A stretch of DNA of 64,000 bases, taken from UBA1351 sp963677625. Lineage in GTDB: Bacteria; Bacillota; Clostridia; Lachnospirales; Vallitaleaceae. Both the position numbers and the translations under genes were made by a program. Of this stretch, positions 27,418 to 36,017 are shown one piece after another; the stretch's first letter is position 1; the number at the start of each line of letters is the position of its first letter. The notes under the pieces were generated by a model, which was not told the origin of the DNA, made no database searches, and saw nothing but the letters and a program-made list of their open reading frames with translations. The DNA lies in NCBI GenBank assembly GCA_963677625.2, contig CAXXSW010000004.1, positions 1-64,000 on the forward strand. Reading direction: 5' to 3'.

Positions 27418-27433
27418 TATCTATTTAAAGCTG

Positions 27434-27448
27434 AATTTTATCAATATT
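27434..27448. promoter_or_regulatory. Candidate CodY box upstream of the flgB promoter
   Basis: AATTTTATCAATATT matches the published CodY consensus AATTTTCWGAAAATT at 12 of 15 positions. It lies 17 bases upstream of the -35 of the flgB promoter, and the codY gene is directly upstream. In an AT-rich genome such matches arise by chance, so this is tentative. Confidence 0.35.
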
Positions 27449-27507
27449 CAAGAGGCATAACTAATCCACAGAGGCATAGTACTACTATACTTATCGGCAA
27501 TAAATAA

Positions 27508-27541
27508 CAAAAAATAAAGGTACAAGACATTCTTATACCTT
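27508..27541 (-). terminator. Intrinsic terminator after codY
   Basis: On the minus strand an 11-bp stem (AAGGTATAAGA with TCTTGTACCTT, arms 27541-27531 and 27527-27517) with a 3-base loop is followed by TATTTTTTG. It separates codY from the flgB operon. Confidence 0.85.
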
Positions 27542-27626
27542 CATCGTTATATTTTGTTCATCAAACACAATACCTAAGCGTATGAGCTTCTTCATAAGTC
27601 ATTCTTATAGATCTATGTCTTTTTAG

Positions 27627-28394
27627 TCAGATCTTATCAACCTCTTCAATGAGAATATCATTTAAAATCTTGATATAGGTTCCCTTCATCCCCAGAGACC
27701 TAGATTCAATAACTCCTGCAGACTCAAACTTTCTTAAGGCATTAACAATAACACTTCTAGTAATACCAACTCTATCTGCAACTTTTGAAGCTACAAGTAT
27801 TCCTTCATTTCCGTCTAGCTCTTCAAATATGTGTTTGATAGCTTCCTGTTCTGAAAACGATAAGGTGCTAATAGCCGATTTAACTATGGTAGATTTGCGT
27901 ATTTCCTCAGAATTTTCTTCGTTAATGGAACGCATTATCTCCAGACCCACAACTGTCGAACCATATTCTCCCAAGATAATATCTTCTATGTCATAAGGTC
28001 TTCCTGTTCGATACATAACCAAGGTGCCTAATCTTTCACCAGCAATATCAATAGGTGCAACCATTCCCAAGTAACCCTTTTCTGTATATTCTTTGGAAAA
28101 GCCTAGAGTAACTAAATTTATATTCTCTTTAGTAGACAATATATTAAGCAGCCTCTCGTTCAGTTGATTATCAATCAAGTTGCCTTCATCATTGGTTAAT
28201 AATTGATCAATGGTCTCAATTGATTCAAGTGCATATTGTGCCAGTAATTTCCCCTTTTTACTTAGGACCAAAACAGTCGATTCCAGAATATCACTCATTA
28301 CTTCACATATATCACTAAAAATCACTCGTTCTGTACCTGTTTTTTGAAGAAGCTTGTTAATCTTCCTCGTTCGATCCAATAGCTCTACACTCAC
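27627..28394 (-). CDS. codY: GTP- and branched-chain amino acid-sensing global repressor CodY
   Basis: A 255-residue CodY: N-terminal GAF domain (about 1-155) and C-terminal winged helix with HIFEELDGNEGILVASKVADRVGITRSVIVNALRKFESAGVIESRSLGMKGTYIKILND, the highly conserved DNA-binding part. The start is GTG 28394 with AGGAGG seven bases before. CodY controls nutrient adaptation, and in Bacillus represses flagellar genes; its position just above flgB is the same as in Bacillus subtilis. Confidence 0.97.
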   Translation of the reverse strand: MSVELLDRTRKINKLLQKTGTERVIFSDICEVMSDILESTVLVLSKKGKLLAQYALESIETIDQLLTNDEGNLIDNQLNERLLNILSTKENINLVTLGFSKEYTEKGYLGMVAPIDIAGERLGTLVMYRTGRPYDIEDIILGEYGSTVVGLEIMRSINEENSEEIRKSTIVKSAISTLSFSEQEAIKHIFEELDGNEGILVASKVADRVGITRSVIVNALRKFESAGVIESRSLGMKGTYIKILNDILIEEVDKI

Positions 28395-28475
28395 AGTGTA
28401 ACCTCCTAGGTAGAATAGGCAAGCTATAAACTCAATATAGCCAACCTAATAATAGTATGTTAAAACACTTAATAT

Positions 28476-28504
28476 ATTATAACTTAATTGTATACAAATT
28501 TCAA
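28476..28504 (-). promoter_or_regulatory. codY promoter
   Basis: TTGAAA (28504-28499), 17 bases, TATAAT (28481-28476) on the minus strand, about 82 bases before the codY start. It begins a few bases past the topA stop, so codY can be expressed apart from topA. Confidence 0.7.
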
Positions 28505-28509
28505 ACACT

Positions 28510-30588
28510 TTACAGGTTTTCCGGGTCATTCTCTTGAATGTTCTTACAATTTTCATTAATACACATTAATTTCTTGCCTTTTTCAACCATCATTGAGCCA
28601 CATTTGTCGCATGTAACTGTAGAGGGTTTATTCCAGGACATGAAGTCACATTCAGGATTATCTTCGCAGCCATAATAACGACGCCCTTTTTTGGTTTTCT
28701 TAACCAAGACATCCTTACCGCATTTAGGACAGGATACATCTTCGACCTTTTCAAGGAGTGGTTTAGTGTTCCTACATTCAGGAAAACCTGGACAAGCGAG
28801 AAATTTACCATACTTACCTAGTTTGATAACCATGTTTCTCCCACATAAATCACACTCTATATCTGTCTCTTCGTCCTTAATTTCGACCTTGCTAACCTCT
28901 TCTTCAGCAATTGAAACCAATTCATCAAAATCTGGGAAAAAGTCACGTATAACATCTTTCCAAGGAAGTTCACCCATTTCAACATGATCCAAACGATCTT
29001 CAAGATTTGCTGTAAATTTTACTGAAATGACGTCCTTAAAATAATCGATTAATATTTTATAAACAATTTCACCTAATTCAGTTGGGAAAAGTTTTTTGTC
29101 TTCCTTACCTACATAGCCTCTAGCAAGAATTGTACTGATAGTAGGAGCATAAGTACTCGGGCGCCCAACACCGTTTTCTTCAAGTGTTTTAACCAAAGAA
29201 GCTTCCGTATATCTAGCTGGTGGTTTAGTAAAGTGTTGGACATCATCAAGTCGAATTAAGTCCAAGATAGAATCCTTGGTTACTTTCAACTGTTTCTTAG
29301 CAACTACTTCTTCATCCGCCTCTTTGTATACCTTCAAGAAACCATCAAACTTCAATACCTGAACACTGGTTCTAAACTCGTACCCACTGTTAAAAATCTT
29401 AATTCGCTGATGATCATAAACTGCCGCTTGCATTCTTGACGCTACAAATCGAGACCAAATCAGCTGATACAACCTATATTGATCCCTAGACAAGGCTTCT
29501 TTGACATTGATAGGTTCCAATTCTGTATAAGTTGGACGAATCGCTTCATGGGCATCCTGAGTCTTACCAGCTGATTTCTTGCCCTTAATTACTATTTCAT
29601 TTTTATACTCTTCACCATATTTCTCAGCAATAAAATCAAGAACCTGGCTATGAGCTTCATCAGAAATTCTTGTCGAATCTGTACGAAGATAGGTAATCAA
29701 GCCAGTGGTACCCCTACCTTTAATATCCACACCTTCATATAATTGTTGCGCAATACGCATAGTCTTAGCCGTTGTGAAATTCAACTTTTTAGATGCTTCC
29801 TGTTGTAATGTAGAAGTTGTAAAAGGAAGGGCAGGTTTTCTTACCCTATCAGATGTCTTAACTTCTGAAACATTGAAAGGATTTTTTGATACCACATTAA
29901 CTATATCTTTAGTCTCCTTCTCATTCTGAAGAGACATTTTATTGCCTTCTTTGCCATAGAAAGAAGCAACAAAAGGTTCTTTAAGACCTTCTGACTTGAG
30001 ATGAGCATCTAGTGACCAGTACTCTTCAGGAATAAAATCATTGATTTCTTCTTCCCGTATACAAATAAGCTTTAGTGCAACTGATTGGACACGTCCCGCA
30101 CTCAAACCTTTTTTGACTTTCTTCCATAATAGTGGGCTGATTTTGTAGCCTACAATACGGTCTAAGACTCTTCTGGCCTGTTGAGCGTCTACAAGATCCA
30201 TATCAATTTCTCTCGCAGCCTTTATAGATCCTTTAACTGCATCTTTAGTAATCTCGTTAAAGGTAATCCTATATACTTTATTGTCATCATTCTTAAGAGC
30301 ATGATAAAGGTGCCAACTAATTGCCTCACCTTCCCGGTCAGGGTCAGTTGCGAGATAAATCTTATTCGCCTTTTTTGCTTCTTTCTTAAGTTTTGTCAAC
30401 AATTCGCCTTTTCCACGTATTGTAATGTATTTCGGCTCAAAATCATGGTCCACATCTACACCTAACTGACTCTTAGGAAGGTCTCTTACATGACCCATTG
30501 ACGCTTCAATTTTATAATTAGAGCCCAAAAACTTCTTAATCGTCTTCGCCTTGGCTGGCGATTCAACAATAACTAAGTTTTTTGCCAT
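28510..30588 (-). CDS. topA: DNA topoisomerase I (type IA)
   Basis: A 692-residue topoisomerase I relaxing negative supercoils. N-terminal Toprim: LVIVESPAKAKTIKKFLG and ATDPDREGEAISWHL. The catalytic Tyr lies in GLITYLRTDSTRI. Three C-terminal zinc-ribbon repeats with CxxC pairs (IECDLCGRNMV...CPGFPEC, SCPKCGKDVL...GCEDNPEC, TCDKCGSMMV...CINENC) complete the protein. It follows dprA by one base. Confidence 0.97.
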   Translation of the reverse strand: MAKNLVIVESPAKAKTIKKFLGSNYKIEASMGHVRDLPKSQLGVDVDHDFEPKYITIRGKGELLTKLKKEAKKANKIYLATDPDREGEAISWHLYHALKNDDNKVYRITFNEITKDAVKGSIKAAREIDMDLVDAQQARRVLDRIVGYKISPLLWKKVKKGLSAGRVQSVALKLICIREEEINDFIPEEYWSLDAHLKSEGLKEPFVASFYGKEGNKMSLQNEKETKDIVNVVSKNPFNVSEVKTSDRVRKPALPFTTSTLQQEASKKLNFTTAKTMRIAQQLYEGVDIKGRGTTGLITYLRTDSTRISDEAHSQVLDFIAEKYGEEYKNEIVIKGKKSAGKTQDAHEAIRPTYTELEPINVKEALSRDQYRLYQLIWSRFVASRMQAAVYDHQRIKIFNSGYEFRTSVQVLKFDGFLKVYKEADEEVVAKKQLKVTKDSILDLIRLDDVQHFTKPPARYTEASLVKTLEENGVGRPSTYAPTISTILARGYVGKEDKKLFPTELGEIVYKILIDYFKDVISVKFTANLEDRLDHVEMGELPWKDVIRDFFPDFDELVSIAEEEVSKVEIKDEETDIECDLCGRNMVIKLGKYGKFLACPGFPECRNTKPLLEKVEDVSCPKCGKDVLVKKTKKGRRYYGCEDNPECDFMSWNKPSTVTCDKCGSMMVEKGKKLMCINENCKNIQENDPENL

Positions 30589-30589
30589 A

Positions 30590-31855
30590 TCAATCCTCCG
30601 AACGTGCGTAATAGCATCCTGATATTTTTCGAATAAGGCCTTTCAGTTCAAGTATCATCAAAGTAATAGTAATGTCCTCCTGGTTAAAGGATCTGTTTGG
30701 AAAGACCTCTGCTTCTCCTGTCCGATTTTCTATCATTCTATTAATTTGATCAATAATCTCAAATTCATGGACAGGCTCGTAACTTATACAAGAATATACT
30801 ATTTTTTCCTTTTCTTCAAGTTTTTTTTCGGATTGACCTAGTTCAATAGGGCTTATTTCTGATGTATTTTCATAATCAGCAATAATATCTTGACTAGAAA
30901 AAACTGGTTTAGCCCCTTGTCTAATCAAGTCATTTGAGCCAAATGCCTTTGGGTCTAAAATCCTACCGCAAACCGCATATACATCCCTTCCCTGTTCAAG
31001 TGCAAAATCAACAGTAATAAGGGATCCACTTTTCTTAGCTGCCTCGACCACCAAGACACCCCGACTGATTCCACTAATAATCCTATTTCTTTTGGGAAAC
31101 ATATAAGGTTCTGTTTTTCTTCCGAACCATTCTTCTGAAACCAGCATACCTTTTTCTGATATCTCTTGAAATAAAGCTTGATGGCTAGGAGGATAACATT
31201 CGTCTAATCCACCACCTAAAACTGCCATGGTAAATCCACCCGTTTTTAACGCCCCCTTGTGGGCTGCTACATCCACTCCATAGGCCAAGCCACTTATGAT
31301 ACCAAAACCTGCTTGTGCAAGTTCTTTTGCTAATTTGTATGATGCATCTTTTGCATATAAGGTGCACCGTCTTGCTCCAACAATGCCTATATTTATTCTT
31401 GGTAACCCAATAGCTTTTAAGGACGCAACATTCATATCTTGATTACTGAATTTCTTATTCTCTAACGCATTTAAACAACTTGGGTCAGACTCAATAAGTC
31501 TAGCCAGCCACTTACTTCTTGCATAAAGAACAATTGGACAATCAGGTATATTTTTCAATTGTTCCGGAAAATAAGGATGATCAGGCAAAAGAATATGCTG
31601 ATCAGGTAAGAGGTTTTCAACTCGTTCCTGATACAGACTGATACTATCTAGATGTTTCTTGTATTCCTCTTCATCAATATAGGCGATGGACCTATCTTGG
31701 AAGTGTTTATGTAATATTTGATTTAGCTTGCTTACATGATATTTTGGTAAGTCTTCTATGTGATCTATGGATTGAAAAAAGGCATAACACTTCATCGGTG
31801 TCATACCCTTAAGTTCTGACAGCCACATGGCTGCTACTTCTCTTTTAATTTGCAT
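30590..31855 (-). CDS. dprA: DNA-processing protein DprA (Smf)
   Basis: DprA loads RecA on incoming single-stranded DNA during transformation. The 421 residues have an N-terminal helical SAM-like region (longer than average), the Rossmann DprA core (INIGIVGARRCTLYAKDASYKLAKELAQAGFGIISGLAYGVDVAAHKGAL, AVLGGGLDECYPPSH, FPKRNRIISGISRGVLVVEA), and a C-terminal winged helix (about 345-415). TGAGGT lies before ATG 31855. Together with comM it hints at competence. Confidence 0.95.
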   Translation of the reverse strand: MQIKREVAAMWLSELKGMTPMKCYAFFQSIDHIEDLPKYHVSKLNQILHKHFQDRSIAYIDEEEYKKHLDSISLYQERVENLLPDQHILLPDHPYFPEQLKNIPDCPIVLYARSKWLARLIESDPSCLNALENKKFSNQDMNVASLKAIGLPRINIGIVGARRCTLYAKDASYKLAKELAQAGFGIISGLAYGVDVAAHKGALKTGGFTMAVLGGGLDECYPPSHQALFQEISEKGMLVSEEWFGRKTEPYMFPKRNRIISGISRGVLVVEAAKKSGSLITVDFALEQGRDVYAVCGRILDPKAFGSNDLIRQGAKPVFSSQDIIADYENTSEISPIELGQSEKKLEEKEKIVYSCISYEPVHEFEIIDQINRMIENRTGEAEVFPNRSFNQEDITITLMILELKGLIRKISGCYYARSED

Positions 31856-31866
31856 CGTCTTCGACC

Positions 31867-33090
31867 TCAGCCCTTTAGCTTACGAAGAAGTTTTTTAAAT
31901 CTCGGTAATCCCCATTCATAAAGAAAATAGAAAAAAGGATCAATAACGTAATCAAATTCACCTATATACTCCACAAATTCACCTGTGAAACCTTTTTTAA
32001 ACCGATATAGACCGTAAAGGTGGTGTTCAGGACTTCTATCTCCTGAAATCCCTCTAAAATCATATACTTTACATCCCATTTCATAGGACTGCTTAATCAT
32101 CTCCCACTGAATCAGATAGTTAGGCATAACATTACGATATAAATTGTCACTGGCACCATATAGATAACAAGAAGTATCTCCGTTAACTATCATAATAGTA
32201 CCTGATACCAAGATGCCGTCAGGATATTCCTTAACTAAACCTTTAAGCTCATCAATCTCCTTCATAAGCTTTTCTATTCTATTGTTATCTGGTTTCTTCT
32301 TATTTTCTTCATTAGCAAGATTCCCCCTGCTAATCTCTAATGCTTTTTTTACATTGTACTTAGCCATGTATAATTTCATCAGGCCCTGAGGTTGTAATAC
32401 ATCATACATATTCTGAAAATAACTTAATGGTCGGGTAATAAAGCCATCCCGCTCACCTGTTATCTTCATGATACGCACAAAATCTTCTAGGTCTTCCCTT
32501 CTGCCTTCAAATATTTCAACACCCTTTTTCTGGGCAACTTTTATATTATACCGGGTCTTATGATGGAATTTTTTTAGCAGTTCATCCGGTGAGCGATCTA
32601 AATCTAGCTTATAGACAAAACGAGGTTGTACACCATCAAAATCTAGGGTAATACCTTTGTGACGGTAACCTAAGGCCTTCAATTTTTCAACCAAAGTCTT
32701 ATTATCTTCTCCACCTTCTACCAAGTCACCCTCGGCATCTCTTTCTTGATATTTTACAAGAGGATCAATCTTAAGGGCCAAGCCCTTATTCTTCTTTATA
32801 TAGATAATCAGTTCCTTAGTAAAAGCAGCTACAAGCTCATGATTTTTATAGTCACATACAAACCCTCTTGATGCATAGTATAGATACTTAGGAACAAGGG
32901 GTAACTTACGCTTCAGAAGCATACACACGCCGACAAGTTGATCCTTATCTTCCAATCCAAGTAGTTCATAATCCCACTCGCCCATAGACTTAAAAATTCC
33001 CCATTCAGGCGCCTGAAGGAATGACCCATAGGGATGGGTCTGATTGAAGTTTGAAAAACGTTCCTTATCTAATTCCTTAATCAATCTCAT
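31867..33090 (-). CDS. FemX/FemAB-family aminoacyltransferase (peptidoglycan branching)
   Basis: A 407-residue FemABX protein with two GNAT-like halves (PYGSFLQAPEWGIFKS at the start, VKRKLPLVPKYLYYASRGFV, KTRYNIKVAQKKGVEIFEG) and the coiled-coil arm at about residues 245-280 (EENKKKPDNNRIEKLMKEIDELKG). These enzymes use aminoacyl-tRNA to add an amino acid to lipid II. The end NLYRNVMPNYLIQWEMIKQSYEMGCKVYDFRGISGD is typical. Its start overlaps the end of the racemase gene by 14 bases, so the two are probably made together. The amino acid added is unknown. Confidence 0.88.
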   Translation of the reverse strand: MRLIKELDKERFSNFNQTHPYGSFLQAPEWGIFKSMGEWDYELLGLEDKDQLVGVCMLLKRKLPLVPKYLYYASRGFVCDYKNHELVAAFTKELIIYIKKNKGLALKIDPLVKYQERDAEGDLVEGGEDNKTLVEKLKALGYRHKGITLDFDGVQPRFVYKLDLDRSPDELLKKFHHKTRYNIKVAQKKGVEIFEGRREDLEDFVRIMKITGERDGFITRPLSYFQNMYDVLQPQGLMKLYMAKYNVKKALEISRGNLANEENKKKPDNNRIEKLMKEIDELKGLVKEYPDGILVSGTIMIVNGDTSCYLYGASDNLYRNVMPNYLIQWEMIKQSYEMGCKVYDFRGISGDRSPEHHLYGLYRFKKGFTGEFVEYIGEFDYVIDPFFYFLYEWGLPRFKKLLRKLKG

Positions 33091-34207
33091 GCTTGTCCTC
33101 CATCAGATGTATACGTTTGACCGAATCATCATAGAACAAGGGTTCTTTGGGAAGTTCTACAAAATCTCCAGCCATAATATCCGTACCTGTTAAATCAATC
33201 TGGAAAAATTGCATATTAACAACACCTATAACTGGAAGTGATAAAGAATTATACTTTACAACCTCTTTTTTTATAAAAACTTTTAGTACCCGTTTTAGGA
33301 GGGCCTTAACCTTAGACCAAAACCCTACACCAACAGGTAGCTTGTACATACTCATGCCTTCATAAAAACCTGTTTTTACAGCTCCTAGTCTGCTACCAGC
33401 CTTACCCTTGGCTTTAAACCCATATCCAAACTTAGACTTCTTCTCCAAAGTATGTATACTCATAATCGGAAGTAATATCTTACCGATTCTTTTAGTATCC
33501 AACGGTTTTTTCAGATACATTCCACCATATAAACCATTTCCGATACGCACCATATTTTCCTGATACTTAGATGTATCTAGCGCATTTTCTGAGTTGGCAA
33601 TATGGTAAATCAAGTCACCATTAAAATGGTTCTTCATATAACGTTTAGCTTTTTGAAAGAGCTCAAACTGATTATCAACTAGTTTTTGGTTCTGATTAAC
33701 CGTTGATGCAAAGTGAGAAAAAAGTCCTTCTATACTAATATTTTCCTGACAATGTTTATTATCAAATATGGATACTATATCCATTAGTTCTTCAAAACTG
33801 ACACCAAAGCGATGCATCCCAGTATCAACCTTAATATGGACGCGTAGTTGCTTCTGGCTCCCTCTCATGTTCTTCTCAAAATACTGAACCATAGCATTAA
33901 ACTGATTGACACTCTCAAGGGAAATAATACAATTATTATCGATAGCAACATCAAAGTCATAAACCGGACCCAAAATAATAATATCCTTCTCAACCGCTTG
34001 GCGTAATTTAACACCTTCTTCCAAATATCCAACACCAAACATATGGACACGATTCTCCAATGACTTACTAATTTCATTCATACCATGACCATAGGCATTG
34101 CTCTTTACCACAGCCATAATCTTCACAGACTTTTCAAGACGGGATTCAATTTTTGTTAAGTTATCCATCAAAGTCTGATGACTAACCTCTATTCTAGGCT
34201 CTAACAT
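33077..34207 (-). CDS. Alanine racemase-family PLP protein, divergent at the C-terminus
   Basis: A fold-type III PLP enzyme of 376 residues. The N-terminal barrel is standard: PLP-binding Lys35 in AVVKSNAYGHGM, HIKVDTGMHRFGV, and VRIGNGLYGGMYL. The C-terminal part is not. The usual GYADG segment reads TGFYEGM, the usual CMDQ motif reads VNMQ (Asn and Gln in place of Cys and Asp), a basic amphipathic insert (KVKALLKRVLKVFIKKEVVKY) is present, and the last 50-60 residues of canonical Alr are missing. It may be alanine racemase with unusual features or act on another amino acid. The start has GGAGG upstream. Cotranscription with the FemX-like gene suggests a cell-wall role. Confidence 0.75.
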   Translation of the reverse strand: MLEPRIEVSHQTLMDNLTKIESRLEKSVKIMAVVKSNAYGHGMNEISKSLENRVHMFGVGYLEEGVKLRQAVEKDIIILGPVYDFDVAIDNNCIISLESVNQFNAMVQYFEKNMRGSQKQLRVHIKVDTGMHRFGVSFEELMDIVSIFDNKHCQENISIEGLFSHFASTVNQNQKLVDNQFELFQKAKRYMKNHFNGDLIYHIANSENALDTSKYQENMVRIGNGLYGGMYLKKPLDTKRIGKILLPIMSIHTLEKKSKFGYGFKAKGKAGSRLGAVKTGFYEGMSMYKLPVGVGFWSKVKALLKRVLKVFIKKEVVKYNSLSLPVIGVVNMQFFQIDLTGTDIMAGDFVELPKEPLFYDDSVKRIHLMEDKHEID

Positions 34208-34221
34208 TGTTATCCTCCGTT

Positions 34222-34238
34222 ACCTGCATCAGGCAGGT
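34222..34238 (-). other. Perfect hairpin in the racemase leader
   Basis: ACCTGC-5-GCAGGT, a perfect 6-bp hairpin ending just before the GGAGG ribosome site of the racemase gene. It could affect translation initiation; there is no T run after it. Confidence 0.4.
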
Positions 34239-34259
34239 ATTATTTATCTCAACTATGCC

Positions 34260-34287
34260 ATTATACCATTATAAAGATATTTTTCAA
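34260..34287 (-). promoter_or_regulatory. Promoter of the racemase-femX-dprA-topA operon
   Basis: On the minus strand TTGAAA (34287-34282), 16 bases, TATAAT (34265-34260), about 53 bases before the racemase ATG. Confidence 0.65.
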
Positions 34288-34321
34288 TAAAGGATAAGAA
34301 AACTTAAAAAGAAGTAGTCCA

Positions 34322-35878
34322 CTAGTTTTCAACAAATCTTAGAGAAACGGCTTCAGCTAGGTGCTTTTGTCTTATGAGCTTGCTGCCATCCATATCCGCA
34401 ATAGTTCGTGCTACCTTTAATAGTCGATGATAAGATCTTGAGCTTAAATTTAATCTCTCATAAGTCAGTTCTAAGAGGGATTCTGCCTCATGATCACATT
34501 TACAAAATCTTGAAACCATAGGTGCAGTCATTTCACTGTTAAATGAAATATCTTGCCCTTCATAACGCTTTTTCTGGATTTCATGGGCTTTCTTTACTCG
34601 CCTAAGTATGTCATCCGACTTTTCTTCATCACCTCCACCACGTATATCTTTATATTCTATAGTGTTCATCTCAATATATAGGTCTAGGCGGTCAAAAATC
34701 GGTCCCGATAGTTTACTTTGATATTTCTTAATCTCTACTGGTAAACAAGAGCACCTTCTTTGATCAGGATAATAGCCGCAGGGACAAGGGTTCATAGCTG
34801 CTACCAACATAAACCTGGCTGGAAAACGAAAAACTTTATTATTTCTGGATAAAAGTACGTATCCCTCTTCTAAGGGCTCCCGTAAAGACTCCACCACCTC
34901 CCTCTTAAATTCTGGAAACTCATCCAAGAGAAGAACTCCATGATGAGCTAAAGATATTTCACCGGGTTTACCACTACTGGAACCGCCAATAAAACTAGCT
35001 TTGGTAATTGAATGATGGGGGTTCCTAAAAGGTCGCTCTCGTAGTAGAACTTGACCAGATAGTAGATTCTCTCCAGCACTATATATCTTCGTCAATTCAA
35101 TCTGCTCATCACGATCAAGTTCAGGCATAATAGTAGATACTCGTTTAGCCAGCATAGTTTTACCAATACCTGGTGGACCTGAAAGCATAAGATGGTGTCT
35201 GCCTGACACTGCAATTTCAAGTCCCCTCTTGGCCTTTTGTTGACCTTTTACTTGAGAAAAATCCAACCGCTTAACATTAAGTTCCACCTCGTTTCTATCT
35301 AGATTCTTAGCCCCAATATTATTTCCTTTACATGATGAATCCAAGTCTAGTTTCTCTTCCATTTTTAAGCCATTCTTTATAAGTTCTATAGTTTCACTTA
35401 AATTATCAACACCCATGATATTCATATCTTCAACTAATGAACCCTCATCCAGATTCTGCTTAGGTATAATACAATTTATAATACCTGCACTTCTTGCTTC
35501 ATCCACCAAAGACAATATCCCTTTAACAGGTCGAATTGATCCGTTCAACGCCAGTTCTCCAATAATCATGCATTGGTCAAGAACCTCTTTTTTAAAGACG
35601 CCTTCACAAGCTAAGATCCCCAAGGCTATGGGCAAGTCAAAACCAACGCCATGTTTAGGTATATGAGCCGGAGCAAGGTTAACTACTATCCGTTTAAAAG
35701 GGAAGTTATAACCAGCATTTTTTATACCTGTCCTTACTCTTTCCTTGGCTTCTTTTATGGTGGAACCTGCCATGCCAACAAGGCTAAAGTTTGGAAATCC
35801 ATCACTGACATCCACTTCGACTTCAACTAATAGTCCCTTAATTCCCAATAGGGTTCCGCATATTATTTTAGTAAACAA
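34322..35878 (-). CDS. comM: ComM/YifB-family AAA+ helicase (Mg-chelatase-like)
   Basis: A 518-residue protein: N-terminal Lon-protease-like fold ChlI domain (GLLVEVEVDVSDGFPNFSLVGMAGSTIKEAKERVRTGIKNAGY), AAA+ core with Walker A SGPPGIGKTMLAKR and Walker B GVLLLDEFPEF, a Cys-rich site (MNPCPCGYYPD...CSC), and a C-terminal helical domain (LSSRSYHRLLKVARTIADMDG). In Vibrio, ComM is a branch-migration helicase in transformation. The start is TTG 35878 with GGGAGGTGA upstream. Confidence 0.92.
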   Translation of the reverse strand: MFTKIICGTLLGIKGLLVEVEVDVSDGFPNFSLVGMAGSTIKEAKERVRTGIKNAGYNFPFKRIVVNLAPAHIPKHGVGFDLPIALGILACEGVFKKEVLDQCMIIGELALNGSIRPVKGILSLVDEARSAGIINCIIPKQNLDEGSLVEDMNIMGVDNLSETIELIKNGLKMEEKLDLDSSCKGNNIGAKNLDRNEVELNVKRLDFSQVKGQQKAKRGLEIAVSGRHHLMLSGPPGIGKTMLAKRVSTIMPELDRDEQIELTKIYSAGENLLSGQVLLRERPFRNPHHSITKASFIGGSSSGKPGEISLAHHGVLLLDEFPEFKREVVESLREPLEEGYVLLSRNNKVFRFPARFMLVAAMNPCPCGYYPDQRRCSCLPVEIKKYQSKLSGPIFDRLDLYIEMNTIEYKDIRGGGDEEKSDDILRRVKKAHEIQKKRYEGQDISFNSEMTAPMVSRFCKCDHEAESLLELTYERLNLSSRSYHRLLKVARTIADMDGSKLIRQKHLAEAVSLRFVEN

Positions 35879-36017
35879 AATTCACCTCCCACTCACATTC
35901 TATCCATGTGGTGAAAGGTGAACAATATGCCAATATAACCAAGCTTCCAAAAAAATTATGTGTATCCCTTTATTTATCAATGTTTTAGCTAGTCAATTAT
36001 AATTCAAATATTTATGA

